Of a stretch of 64,000 nt of DNA, positions 31,560 through 39,475 are shown piece by piece. Within the stretch, counting starts at the first letter, position 1. Each line of letters begins with the position of its first letter. The notes under the pieces were generated by a model, which saw only the letters and a program-made list of their open reading frames with translations, was not told where the DNA came from and did not search any database. A program made the position numbers and the translations under genes. Source of the stretch: Aldehydirespirator sp965220645 (GTDB taxonomy: Bacteria; Actinomycetota; Acidimicrobiia; Acidimicrobiales; Aldehydirespiratoraceae); assembly GCA_965220645.1 (NCBI GenBank), contig OZ244836.1, forward strand, positions 62,001-126,000. Reading direction: 5' to 3'.

Positions 31560-32555
31560 TCAGGATCGCAGGGCGGGCAGGACCTCGTGGCCCAGGAGCT
31601 CGACCGAGGCGAACCAGCGGTCGAAGTTCATGCGCAGGTCGAACACCAGGTGCTCCACCCCCACCTCCGCGAAGCGGTGGACCTGCTCCACCACCTCGTC
31701 GGGCGTGCCGGCGATGAGGGAGCCCTCGATGTCCTCGGCGGTGGCGAACTCCCCCGAAGGCGGCTTGGCCCACCACTTGCCCCGCTTGTTGGCCCAGGCC
31801 AGCAGGCCATCCAGGTTCACCCCGGACAGCGCCAGATCATGGGTGGCCGCGATCGAGGTGGGCGGGATCACCGCGACGGTGGGCATGGGCCGACCGTTGT
31901 CGGCGGTCATCTGTTGCATCGTGGCCACCCGCTCGGCGATGGTGAGCAGGGTTGTGCGCCCCGGCATCCAGCCGTCGCAGTACTCGGCGGCCAGGCGGGC
32001 CGAGCGGGGAGTGGCCCCGCAGTACCAGAACGGCACCGGGGCGCCCGGCTTGGGCTCGATGGAGATGTTGTCGAAGGAGTACACGTCGTCGCGGTAGGTG
32101 ACGCCGTCCTCACTCAGCAGCCGACGCAGGATGTCGGCGTTGGACCGCACCAGGCCCACCCGGTCCACCCCGGCCATGTCGATCACGTCGAACTCGTGGT
32201 CGAACGTGCCCGCACCGAAGCCCAGCACTACCCGGTCGCCGACCAGGGCGCACAGGGTGCCGATGCTTATGGCGGTGTTGACCGGATGGCGGAACGGGAT
32301 GAGCGAGCCGGTGCCCAGCGTGATGTTCTCGGTAACGGCCCCGATAGCGGTGAGGGTGGTGAGCGCCTCGTAGAAGGTGATGTCGGCCGCCTCCATCTCG
32401 GAGTGGGGCTCGAACACCAGGTGGTCGCGCACCCACAGCGAGTCGAAGCCGAAGCTCTCGGCCAGCACGGCCCCGTCGAGCACGGCCCGGCGGCTGGCGT
32501 GGCCGCCAAAATGGGGCATCAGCAGGCCGAACTTCATGGCTGAGGTGTCGGTCAT
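31560..32555 (-). CDS. LLM-class flavin/F420-dependent oxidoreductase
   Basis: 331 residues of the luciferase-like family: MKFGLLMPHFGG, FGFDSLWVRDHL, ITLGTGSLIPFRHPVNTA and LGFGAGTFDHEFD. It should oxidise or cleave an organic substrate with reduced flavin or F420. The ATG at 32555 has GAGGAG nine bases upstream. It follows a dihydroorotase-like hydrolase by 24 bp on the same strand and probably acts in the same pathway. Confidence 0.83.
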   Translation of the reverse strand: MTDTSAMKFGLLMPHFGGHASRRAVLDGAVLAESFGFDSLWVRDHLVFEPHSEMEAADITFYEALTTLTAIGAVTENITLGTGSLIPFRHPVNTAISIGTLCALVGDRVVLGFGAGTFDHEFDVIDMAGVDRVGLVRSNADILRRLLSEDGVTYRDDVYSFDNISIEPKPGAPVPFWYCGATPRSARLAAEYCDGWMPGRTTLLTIAERVATMQQMTADNGRPMPTVAVIPPTSIAATHDLALSGVNLDGLLAWANKRGKWWAKPPSGEFATAEDIEGSLIAGTPDEVVEQVHRFAEVGVEHLVFDLRMNFDRWFASVELLGHEVLPALRS

Positions 32556-32579
32556 GGCGTCGGTCTCCTCGTCAAGGAA

Positions 32580-33974
32580 TCACAGTGTGGGGCGGGCGTG
32601 GCGGCCCCAGCCGGGCTCGCCCACCACCGATCGGTCCACGTACACGTCGCGGCCCCGCACGATCGTGCGGTGGATCCGGCCCTTGGTGACCCGGCCGTCG
32701 TAGGGGGTCCAGCCGCACTTCGACAGCACGGTGTCGGCCGAGTGGCGGGTCTGGTCGGCCGGATCGAAGATCACGATGTCGGCGTCGTAACCGGGCCGCA
32801 GAAACCCCTTGGAGGCCAGCTTGAACTCAGTGGCCGGCTCCTCGGCCACGACCTCGGCCACCCTGGGCAGCGAGATCATGCCGTCCATCGAGCAGTCCAG
32901 CAGCATCGGGTACTGCTCCTGGATGCCGGGGGTGCCGGTGTGGCAGGCCCAGCAGTCCTCCCAGCCGACCTCCTTCTCGGCCCGGGTATGGGGGGCATGG
33001 TCCGACGACAGCATGTCGATCGTGCCGTCGTTTAGGGCCCCCCACACGGCCTCGCGGTGGTGGTCGGGCACCCAGTACGACAAGGCGTAGGGGCCGAGGC
33101 GCTCGACGTCGGTCCAGCGCGACAGGAACAGCGCCCAATGGTTGACCTCGCAACTCACCGGCACGCCCCGCTCCTTGGCCCGCCGCACCAGCTCCACCGA
33201 CCCCTCCGTCTGCATGTGCACGATGTGCAGCTTGGTTCCGGTGGCCTCGGCCATCTGAAGGATCACCGCGATGGCGGCGTCCCAGATCAGGCCGTTGTGG
33301 GTGGCCAGGGTCTGGGCGTAGGCGGCCGGGCTGCGGTCGCCGCGGTCCCAGTGGGTCTGCTCGGTGACGTCCATGATGGCCTGGTCGTGGGGGTGGATCA
33401 TGAACGGCAGCCCGGTGGGTCCGATGGCCTCGAACATGCGCAGCAAATGTCCGTGGTCGTGGATGCCGGTGCCTGAGGGATGGGGGTAGTCGCGGCCGGT
33501 GTCGACCACCATGTAGATCTTGAAGGCGGCCACCCCGGCGTCGGCCATGGGCTGCACCTCACCCAGCACGCTGGGCACCGGGTTGTGGTTCCAGTCCACG
33601 ATGCTCTTGGCGTCGTAGAGGTCGAAGAGCTCCTCGAGCACCTGCAGATTCTTGGTGACCGGGTTGAGGTTGGGCATGCCGAACACCGTGGTCACGCCCC
33701 CGGCCGCGGCCGCGGCGGTGCAGGTGCTGATGTCCTCCTTGTGGACGTAGCCGGGCTCGCGCAGGTGCACGTGCACGTCGACCATGCCGGGCAGCACCCA
33801 CTTGCCGGTGGCGTCGATGCGCTCCACCGAATCAGGCAGACCGATCGCGCCGGGGGCGGCGATGGCCGCGATCTGCTCGCCCGCGATCAGCACGTCGGCG
33901 AGCTCGGTGCCCGCGCCCGACACCACCGTGCCGCCGGCCACGACCCGGTCGATAGGGGCAGGAACAGCGGGCAT
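32580..33974 (-). CDS. Dihydroorotase/allantoinase/hydantoinase-family cyclic amidohydrolase
   Basis: 464 residues. It has the dihydroorotase-type metal motif DVHVHLREPG near residue 66, a mid-protein HIVHMQT strand carrying a metal His, and SSDHAPHT with the catalytic Asp. It should open or close a cyclic amide such as dihydroorotate, allantoin or a hydantoin. I start at the ATG at 33974; a TTG two codons upstream is possible. Its context (hydrolase, luciferase-like monooxygenase) is catabolic rather than pyrimidine biosynthetic, favouring an allantoinase- or hydantoinase-like role. Confidence 0.83.
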   Translation of the reverse strand: MPAVPAPIDRVVAGGTVVSGAGTELADVLIAGEQIAAIAAPGAIGLPDSVERIDATGKWVLPGMVDVHVHLREPGYVHKEDISTCTAAAAAGGVTTVFGMPNLNPVTKNLQVLEELFDLYDAKSIVDWNHNPVPSVLGEVQPMADAGVAAFKIYMVVDTGRDYPHPSGTGIHDHGHLLRMFEAIGPTGLPFMIHPHDQAIMDVTEQTHWDRGDRSPAAYAQTLATHNGLIWDAAIAVILQMAEATGTKLHIVHMQTEGSVELVRRAKERGVPVSCEVNHWALFLSRWTDVERLGPYALSYWVPDHHREAVWGALNDGTIDMLSSDHAPHTRAEKEVGWEDCWACHTGTPGIQEQYPMLLDCSMDGMISLPRVAEVVAEEPATEFKLASKGFLRPGYDADIVIFDPADQTRHSADTVLSKCGWTPYDGRVTKGRIHRTIVRGRDVYVDRSVVGEPGWGRHARPTL

Positions 33975-33992
33975 CAGCAACCGGGAGGCGAG

Positions 33993-34955
33993 TCAGCCGG
34001 CCGCGCCGTCGGGGCCCTTGACGAGCAGTTCCGGCGGCTCGGCGGGCATGCTCTGATGGATCTCCACCGAGCCGCCGGTGAAGTGGGTGCGGTACCAGTC
34101 GACCATCGGGGGGATCACCGCGGGCCCGTATTGCTTGTAGGCCGCGTAGTGGGTGGTGTGGCGCTGCATGACCAGCCTCTTCGGCGCCCCCGCCCGCTCG
34201 TAGAGGCGCTCGGCGTGGTCGGTGGGGGTGGTGGCGTCGTCGGCCACCGCGATGATCATCAGCGCGGCCGGGGCCACCTTGTGGACCACGTCTATAGGGC
34301 GATAGTCCATGATCGCCTCGGCGCAGCGCAGCGGCACCGACGACGGGATCCGGTCGTCCACATCGGCCTTGACCTTCGAGGCCCGGCGCTCGGGGGTGGG
34401 CACCATGATCTCCTCGCGAGGATGGACCATCTCGCCCTCGCCGGTGAGCACCCGCTGGTTGCGATCGGCCTCCAGGCGGGCCAGGAACTCGTACCACTCG
34501 TACTCGCGGCGCATCCGGCGCAGCCAGTCCTCCCCGTCGGCCACCGGCACCTGTGACACCGCGACCCGCACCCGGCGGTCGGCCGCGGCCAGCAGCACGG
34601 CGTTGCCCCCGCCGGTGCCTCCGCTCCCGAACACCCCGAGGTTGTCGGCATCGACATCGTCGCGGGTGCACAGGTAGGTGACCGCGTTGATCAGATCCTC
34701 GAGCTGGAGCTGGGGCAGCAGGATCCCCCGATCGCCGCCGGAGTCGCCGAAACCGCGGTAGTCGAAGATCAGCACATGGAAACCGGCCGCGGTGAGGGCC
34801 TCGTGGTAGGGCAGGTAGAGCTTGGCGTCCTTGAGTCCGAGCCAGCCGGGGCCCTGCACGATGGCCGGTGCCGGGGCCGAGAGTCCCGCCGGCGATCGCA
34901 GCAGGCCGCTCAGCCTGGCACCCTCGCTGAAGAAGGCGACTTCGGTCTCGTGCAC
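33993..34955 (-). CDS. Alpha/beta-hydrolase with atypical nucleophile elbow
   Basis: 320 residues of the dienelactone hydrolase/acyl-esterase type: GPGWLGLKDAKLYLPYHEAL, FDYRGFGDSGG, and a C-terminal ADDATTPTDHAERLY Asp and QRHTTHY His region. The elbow, where relatives have a GxSxG serine, reads FGSGGTGGGNAV, so the usual serine position is replaced; the only serine nearby is shifted. Either a different residue acts or activity is lost. The GTG at 34955 has GAGGGAGA upstream. It is divergent from the heme-oxygenase-like gene across a GTATAC palindrome and overlaps nothing. Confidence 0.75.
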   Translation of the reverse strand: MHETEVAFFSEGARLSGLLRSPAGLSAPAPAIVQGPGWLGLKDAKLYLPYHEALTAAGFHVLIFDYRGFGDSGGDRGILLPQLQLEDLINAVTYLCTRDDVDADNLGVFGSGGTGGGNAVLLAAADRRVRVAVSQVPVADGEDWLRRMRREYEWYEFLARLEADRNQRVLTGEGEMVHPREEIMVPTPERRASKVKADVDDRIPSSVPLRCAEAIMDYRPIDVVHKVAPAALMIIAVADDATTPTDHAERLYERAGAPKRLVMQRHTTHYAAYKQYGPAVIPPMVDWYRTHFTGGSVEIHQSMPAEPPELLVKGPDGAAG

Positions 34956-35010
34956 GGCCGTTCTCCCTCTGCCGAGCCCGCCCGATTTGAGCCCGATCAG
35001 TAGGTTCACT

Positions 35011-35022
35011 ATTGTATACAAT
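35011..35022. promoter_or_regulatory. ATTGTATACAAT palindrome in a divergent promoter region
   Basis: A perfect 12-bp palindrome lies midway between the hydrolase start (34955) and the heme-oxygenase-like gene (35111). It fits the TNGTNNACNA pattern of GntR-family operators; its right half, TACAAT, could also be a -10 box. Variants (GGTATACA) occur upstream of three more genes at 40619, 48205 and 57405. Confidence 0.5.
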
Positions 35023-35110
35023 GGCGGGCGCCGGGGATTCCGACCTCTCCCCGGCGCCCCTTCCTTCTGAGGCCCCGATCCGAAGTATCCGACACCGTAG
35101 GAGCAGGCAC

Positions 35111-35860
35111 ATGGCCGAGTTGATGTCCCCGAGCGAGTTCAGAGTGGCCCTGGAGCAGGCGTTCTCGGGCACGATGGCCAAGGACGCCTCTTTCAGCCGG
35201 GCCTGGGCCACCGGCAAGCTGCACAAGCAGCACTTCGTGCACTGGGCCACCAACCACTACCACTACATCGGCCCGTTCGGTGACTACCTCGGCCTCATGT
35301 ACGCCAACACGCCCGATTACGCCCGTGACGCCAAGGACTTCCTGCTGCAGAACATGTACGAGGAGGAGCTCAGCGACGACCGCCACACCGATCTGCTGAT
35401 CCGCTTCGCCGAGGCCTGCGGCGGCACCCGGGCCTACGTGCAGGATCGCAACAATGCCATGCCGTTCGCCAAGGGCATGCAGGGCTGGATGTACTACGTG
35501 TCCGGCCGGGAGAACTTCGTGGTGTCCTCAGCGGCGCTGATCGTCGGACTGGAGTCGCAGGTGCCGTCGATCTACCGCACCCAGTACCCCACGCTGATCA
35601 ACGAGTACGGGTTCTCGGAATGGGAGGCGGAGTTCTTCGACCTCCACATCACCTCCGACGAGATCCACGGCGAGCGGGGCTACCAGATCGTGCTCAAGTA
35701 CGCCGACACGCCGGAGCTGCAGCAGCGCTGCCTGCACTTTGTGCGGGAGGCGGCCGACATGCGATTCGCCTACACCAAGGCGCTGTACGAGACCTACGTG
35801 CAGCCCGACCTGGGCGCCTGGGTGGAGGAGGACGAGCGCGAGCCCGCGCTCGTCGGCTGA
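35111..35860 (+). CDS. Heme-oxygenase-like diiron protein (TenA/PqqC superfamily)
   Basis: 249 residues, all-helical. Candidate metal ligands are spread as in heme-oxygenase-like diiron oxidases: Glu in NMYEEELSDDRHTDLL with His, Glu in VGLESQVPS, and Asp/His in DLHITSDEIHGERGY. This favours an oxygen-activating redox enzyme over a thiaminase. The ATG at 35111 has AGGAG seven bases upstream. A ferredoxin, a Rieske protein and an FrhB homologue follow on the same strand and could supply electrons. The substrate is unknown. Confidence 0.75.
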   Translation: MAELMSPSEFRVALEQAFSGTMAKDASFSRAWATGKLHKQHFVHWATNHYHYIGPFGDYLGLMYANTPDYARDAKDFLLQNMYEEELSDDRHTDLLIRFAEACGGTRAYVQDRNNAMPFAKGMQGWMYYVSGRENFVVSSAALIVGLESQVPSIYRTQYPTLINEYGFSEWEAEFFDLHITSDEIHGERGYQIVLKYADTPELQQRCLHFVREAADMRFAYTKALYETYVQPDLGAWVEEDEREPALVG

Positions 35861-35903
35861 TCCCGCGCAGCGGGCGTCGGCCCGGCCGAGGATGTAGCTC
35901 CGC

Positions 35904-36260
35904 GTGCCGCGCATCTACTTCAAGACCGCCGACCAGTATGTCGAGTTCGCCGAGGGCGCGGAAGTCAACGTGCTGCGCATGGCCATCCGGGAGCACTGCG
36001 ACGTGCCGTGGCAGTGCGCCAGCGGCAACTGCGGCACCGACCGGCTGCTGGTGGAGGAGGGCGCCGAGAACCTCGACCCTCCCCGCCGGCGGGAGCGGGC
36101 CCGGCTGGGCGAGCTGCTGGATCACGGGTACCGGCTGGCGTGCCAGACCTACACCCGGGGCGACGTGACCGTGAGCTGGGATCCCGACCAGGTGGGCCTC
36201 GACGACGAGCCGAGCGACGGCGGCGGGTCCCGGTCGGGCTGGGCCGGCTCAGGCGGCTGA
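35904..36260 (+). CDS. 2Fe-2S ferredoxin-like protein with an altered cluster motif
   Basis: 118 residues with the beta-grasp ferredoxin pattern IYFKTADQYVEFAEGAEVNVL, then WQCASGNCGTDRLLVEEG and a final RLACQT. Plant-type ferredoxins have Cys-x4-Cys-x2-Cys; here the third position is Asp (CASGNCGTD). An extra Cys in EHCDVPWQC might substitute. If the cluster forms, it should have unusual redox properties. It starts with GTG 43 bp after the heme-oxygenase-like gene and probably serves it. The tail is a Gly/Ser-rich extension. Confidence 0.72.
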   Translation: MPRIYFKTADQYVEFAEGAEVNVLRMAIREHCDVPWQCASGNCGTDRLLVEEGAENLDPPRRRERARLGELLDHGYRLACQTYTRGDVTVSWDPDQVGLDDEPSDGGGSRSGWAGSGG

Positions 36261-36281
36261 GCGACCTAGGGGAACGGCGTC

Positions 36282-36626
36282 ATGGCGGCACCCAGGGGCT
36301 GGTTCGAGGCGGAGGCGACCGCCGATCAGCTGGCCGCCGCGGGCAACCTGGTGGTGCACCTGCACCGCCACGAGATCCTGCTCTTGTGGAACGACGGCGA
36401 GCCGGTGGCCCTGTCCAACGTGTGCATCCACCGGGGCCGCAAGCTCAACGAGGGCGTGATGCTGGGCACCCGGCTGGTGTGCGCCGGCCACCAGTGGGCC
36501 TACGAGGTCACCACCGGCTACTGCAGCGCCCGCGAGCGCTACCAGCCCCGCTACTCCCTGGAAGTGCGCGACGGCCAGATCTTCATAGAGCTCCCCGCCA
36601 AGCGAGGCCCCGAAGCGCCAGAGTGA
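36282..36626 (+). CDS. Rieske [2Fe-2S] domain protein
   Basis: 114 residues, a stand-alone Rieske ferredoxin. The cluster motif CIHRGRKLNEG...CAGHQWAYE has both Cys-x-His and Cys-x2-His pairs. It is probably an electron carrier for the neighbouring oxidative enzyme. Its TGA lies at the start of a 36-bp repeat region, and beyond that stop the same frame remains open for about 60 codons through the repeats. Confidence 0.85.
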   Translation: MAAPRGWFEAEATADQLAAAGNLVVHLHRHEILLLWNDGEPVALSNVCIHRGRKLNEGVMLGTRLVCAGHQWAYEVTTGYCSARERYQPRYSLEVRDGQIFIELPAKRGPEAPE

Positions 36627-36711
36627 CCGGTCGGCCGCAGCCCGGCGCCACAGGTCACCGCCCGGGTCGGGCGCAGCCCGGCGCCACAGGTCACCGCCCG
36701 GGTGGGGCGCC
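36624..36711. repeat. 36-bp tandem duplication starting at the Rieske stop codon
   Basis: CGCAGCCCGGCGCCACAGGT and the following ACCGCCCGGGT occur twice, at 36636 and 36672, a 36-bp period. The first, shorter unit begins with the TGA stop of the Rieske gene. It lies in the 193-bp gap before the isomerase-like gene. It is another case of a short repeat seeded at a stop codon. Confidence 0.75.
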
Positions 36712-36819
36712 CAGCGGTAGAGTCCGGCGCGATGGCCGGCTCCGCCCGAGGCGGGACGGCTGCTGACACCAGATGCGGCCGACGGGCCGGCGGGCCGGAC
36801 GCTTGAGAGGAGCCAACCG

Positions 36820-37608
36820 ATGGTTCAGACCGTGCGCCGCCGCTACCGCGCCTACGCGGGATTCGTCACCACGCCCCAGTACTTCGATGACTCTCCCCAG
36901 CAGTTCCTGCAGGTGGCACCGGCGGGCACCGGCGTCATCCAGCGAGTGAACCACATCGACGAGTACCGGTACACGCTCGACGACCGGGCCCGCAACTTCG
37001 GCGTGCTCGAGGAGTCGGCCATCTGCCTGGGCCGCTCGCACTGCCAGGTCATCGGCCAGGTCGGCACCAACTGGGTTCACTGCACCGGCACCAGCCCCGC
37101 CGACATCGAGCGCATCTGCGCCGACATCTCGGCCAAGGCCGGGGCGGAGTTCGTGATGGCAGGCCAGGCCATCGTCGAGGGGCTGCGCGAGATCGGCGCG
37201 GAGACGATCACCATCGCCAACGGGTACTTCCGCCACGACTGGTCCGCGGGAATAAACGCCTACCTGGAGGCGGCCGGCTTCCGGGTGCTTTGGGCCGGGA
37301 ACATCATCGACCAGGGCCTCGTCGCCGACCACGACGAGATGCTGCGCCTGGAGGACGAGACGGTGTGGGACTACCCCGACCACATGATGTTCGCAGCCGC
37401 GGTCGACGCCCACGCCCGGGCCCCGCAGGCCGACGCCATCGTGCAGACCGGGGCGGGAATGCGGATGGTGCGGATCCTCGACATGGTCGAGAGCCACACG
37501 GGCACGCCCCTGGTGGCCTCCGACGGGGCCCTCTACTGGGCCATGCTCAAGCACCTCGGACTGGGGGCCAGGCCCGGTTACGGACACCTGCTGGCGACGC
37601 TGCGATGA
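36820..37608 (+). CDS. Maleate isomerase/arylmalonate decarboxylase-like protein (Asp/Glu racemase superfamily)
   Basis: 262 residues. The pattern of GTNWVHCTG with a candidate catalytic Cys, a central AAGFRVLWAGNI strand and DAIVQTGAGMRM near residue 208 fits the maleate cis-trans isomerase group. The second active-site Cys of typical members seems replaced by Thr (VQTG), so chemistry may differ. The ATG has GGAG eight bases upstream, and its stop overlaps the start of the FrhB homologue (ATGA), linking the two proteins. Confidence 0.7.
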   Translation: MVQTVRRRYRAYAGFVTTPQYFDDSPQQFLQVAPAGTGVIQRVNHIDEYRYTLDDRARNFGVLEESAICLGRSHCQVIGQVGTNWVHCTGTSPADIERICADISAKAGAEFVMAGQAIVEGLREIGAETITIANGYFRHDWSAGINAYLEAAGFRVLWAGNIIDQGLVADHDEMLRLEDETVWDYPDHMMFAAAVDAHARAPQADAIVQTGAGMRMVRILDMVESHTGTPLVASDGALYWAMLKHLGLGARPGYGHLLATLR

Positions 37609-38807
37609 CCCGGACCCGCTCCATCGCCGAGATCGTCGCCAGCGACCTGTGCATCGGCTGCGGGCTGTGTGAGGCGCTCACCGGCGGCCGGGTCAAGATG
37701 GCCATGACCCCTGCCGGATCGCTGCGACCGTCGCCGGTGGACGGGTTCACCCCCGCCGAGGAGGCTCAGTTGGTGGACGCCTGCCCGGGCGCGGTGGCCG
37801 AGGCCCGCACCGACGCCAGCCCCCGTAGCGATGTCGTCTGGGGCCGCTACCGGACGATGTCGAGGGCCTGGGCCGGCCACCCCGAGGTGCGCTACGAGGG
37901 CGCGACCGGTGGAGTGCTGACCGCGCTGGGCATCCATGCGCTGCGTACGGGCCGGGTCGACTTCGTGCTGCACACCGGGGCCGACCCGGAGCGGCCCATG
38001 CGCAGCCGCTGGGTGATATCGGAGAGCGAAGAATCGGTCAGGGCCAACACCGCGTCGCGTTACGGGCCGACCGCCCCGCTCGCCGGCCTGGCCGCCGCGC
38101 TGGACCGCGGCCAATCCTTCGCCCTCATCGCCAAGCCCTGCGACCTGACGGCAGTGCACTCGCTGTCGAGGACCGACCAGCGCGTCGACGAGCTGTGCGT
38201 TGTCCGGCTGGTGTTGGTGTGCGGCGGGCAGTCCCGGCTCACCAAGTCGCAGGCCGTGCTGGAGGAGTTCGGCGTCGACGAGGACGAGGTGGCGCTGTTC
38301 CGGTACCGGGGGCACGGCAACCCCGGACCGACGGTGGTGGAGACCCGAGCCGGTGAACGGTTCACCAAGCCCTACCTAGAGATGTGGGAGGACGAGTCGG
38401 GCTGGCAAGTCGAGACCCGCTGCAAGTTCTGCCCCGACGCCCTAGGCGAGGCCGCCGACGTCGCTTCGGCCGACATCTGGCCGGGCGGGGCTCCCACCGG
38501 CGAGGACGAGGGGTTCAACGGGATCATCGTTCGCACCGCGGTAGGCGAGGACCTGGTGGCCTCGGCGGTGCAGGCCGGAGACCTGGTGGTGGCCGATCCG
38601 ATCACGCCCCGGCAGTTCGACAACCTCCAGCCGCACCAGGTGCGCAAGAAGGAGGCCCTGGCCGCCCGCTACCAGGGCCTGGCCGACGCGGGGGTCGCCC
38701 CCATCGAGACCCGGGGCCTGCGCATCGAAGAGCTCGGCCGGCGGCTCGACCCCGAACGGTTCGAGCACGAGAGAGCCGGCGCACGCCGGCGGGCCGCCCG
38801 CCTGTAG
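37605..38807 (+). CDS. Coenzyme F420 hydrogenase/dehydrogenase beta subunit family (FrhB-like)
   Basis: 400 residues. The N-terminus carries a ferredoxin-like CIGCGLCEAL and a later ACPG, then the FrhB domain with YEGATGGVLTALG, AKPCDLTAV, and a C-terminal CKFCPDALGEAADVASADIW. The family binds FAD and iron-sulphur clusters and moves electrons to or from F420. It is coupled by ATGA to the isomerase-like gene. With three luciferase-like proteins in the window it supports an F420-using organism and probably feeds the redox cluster upstream. Confidence 0.85.
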   Translation: MTRTRSIAEIVASDLCIGCGLCEALTGGRVKMAMTPAGSLRPSPVDGFTPAEEAQLVDACPGAVAEARTDASPRSDVVWGRYRTMSRAWAGHPEVRYEGATGGVLTALGIHALRTGRVDFVLHTGADPERPMRSRWVISESEESVRANTASRYGPTAPLAGLAAALDRGQSFALIAKPCDLTAVHSLSRTDQRVDELCVVRLVLVCGGQSRLTKSQAVLEEFGVDEDEVALFRYRGHGNPGPTVVETRAGERFTKPYLEMWEDESGWQVETRCKFCPDALGEAADVASADIWPGGAPTGEDEGFNGIIVRTAVGEDLVASAVQAGDLVVADPITPRQFDNLQPHQVRKKEALAARYQGLADAGVAPIETRGLRIEELGRRLDPERFEHERAGARRRAARL

Positions 38808-38932
38808 CGCATAGCGCCCAGCCCTCCCGGGAAATCTCGGGTTGGTCTTGTGTGGTAGGTCCACAGAACTCGCCTCAAGAATCTGCTCCCAACCCGGACC
38901 GAGTCCCTTCCGGGCGTGTCGGAGGTGCGACG

Positions 38933-38938
38933 TACAAT
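38933..38938 (+). promoter_or_regulatory. -10 box placing transcription start on the GTG (leaderless)
   Basis: TACAAT at 38933-38938 ends six bases before the GTG start at 38945, the spacing expected between a -10 element and the first transcribed base. There is no ribosome binding site. This implies a leaderless mRNA for the small gene that follows. Confidence 0.5.
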
Positions 38939-38944
38939 CGTTGT

Positions 38945-39298
38945 GTGAGCGATGAGAGCCGGATCGAGTTGACGGTTCGCCTCTGGCGAGGCGGGTCCAA
39001 GCGCCAGTTCGAGCGGTACATCACCCGGCTGCTCAAGCTGGCGGCGCGCCAGCACGGCCGGGCTGAGCGCCGAGCCGCCGAGGTGAAGGGCGGTCCGGGC
39101 CGACCCGACGCGGTGCTGGTGCTGTCCTTCCCGGACACTGCCGCGGTCGACGCCTACCTGACCGACCCGCGCCGGGACGACCTGGAGGAGCTGGCGGCCA
39201 AGGCCGTCAAGAGATCTCTGATCACCGGCGGCCGCCGCCACGACCTTGCCGAGCACGACCCCGCAGACGTGACCGCCCTGCGGATCGACCCCGACTGA
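38945..39298 (+). CDS. Small conserved-looking protein of unknown function
   Basis: 117 residues, not recognised. The sequence is rich in Arg and Asp, with SRIELTVRLWRGGSKRQFERYI at the start and LVLSFPDTAAVDAYLTDPRR later, a beta-alpha-beta pattern that may be a dimeric ferredoxin-like fold. GTG start, probably leaderless. It stands alone between the FrhB homologue and a DAO-type oxidase on the other strand. Confidence 0.55.
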   Translation: MSDESRIELTVRLWRGGSKRQFERYITRLLKLAARQHGRAERRAAEVKGGPGRPDAVLVLSFPDTAAVDAYLTDPRRDDLEELAAKAVKRSLITGGRRHDLAEHDPADVTALRIDPD

Positions 39299-39339
39299 GC
39301 AGCGCCGCACCCCCAGCAGATTCTGGAACACGCGCGTGA

Positions 39340-39475
39340 CGATGCCGCCTCGCGGCGCATCGTCATGTCTCCCGCTCTTGTTCGCTTCGCTCACGGGCCG
39401 CTCGGGCCACGGCCTCGCTCGGCGCGTCGCAATGATTCCCGTGAGTCGCGGCCCATCCGCTCGGCCTCTGGGGCT
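39340..39475. repeat. Dispersed repeat element of about 110 bp, copy B
   Basis: The same core (CGCTCTTGTTCGCTTCGCTC, then the ACGGGCCGCTCGG stretch) and distal CCATCCGCTCGGCCTCTGGG as copies at 12842-12965 and 58411-58541. This copy extends into the 3' end of the DAO-type oxidase gene and encodes its last 25 residues or so, which look unlike the rest of the protein. Confidence 0.75.

Noticed and set aside
36627..36815. Readthrough extension of the Rieske protein
   Set aside because: The frame stays open, but the product would be repeat-derived and low-complexity; the Rieske domain is complete before the TGA.
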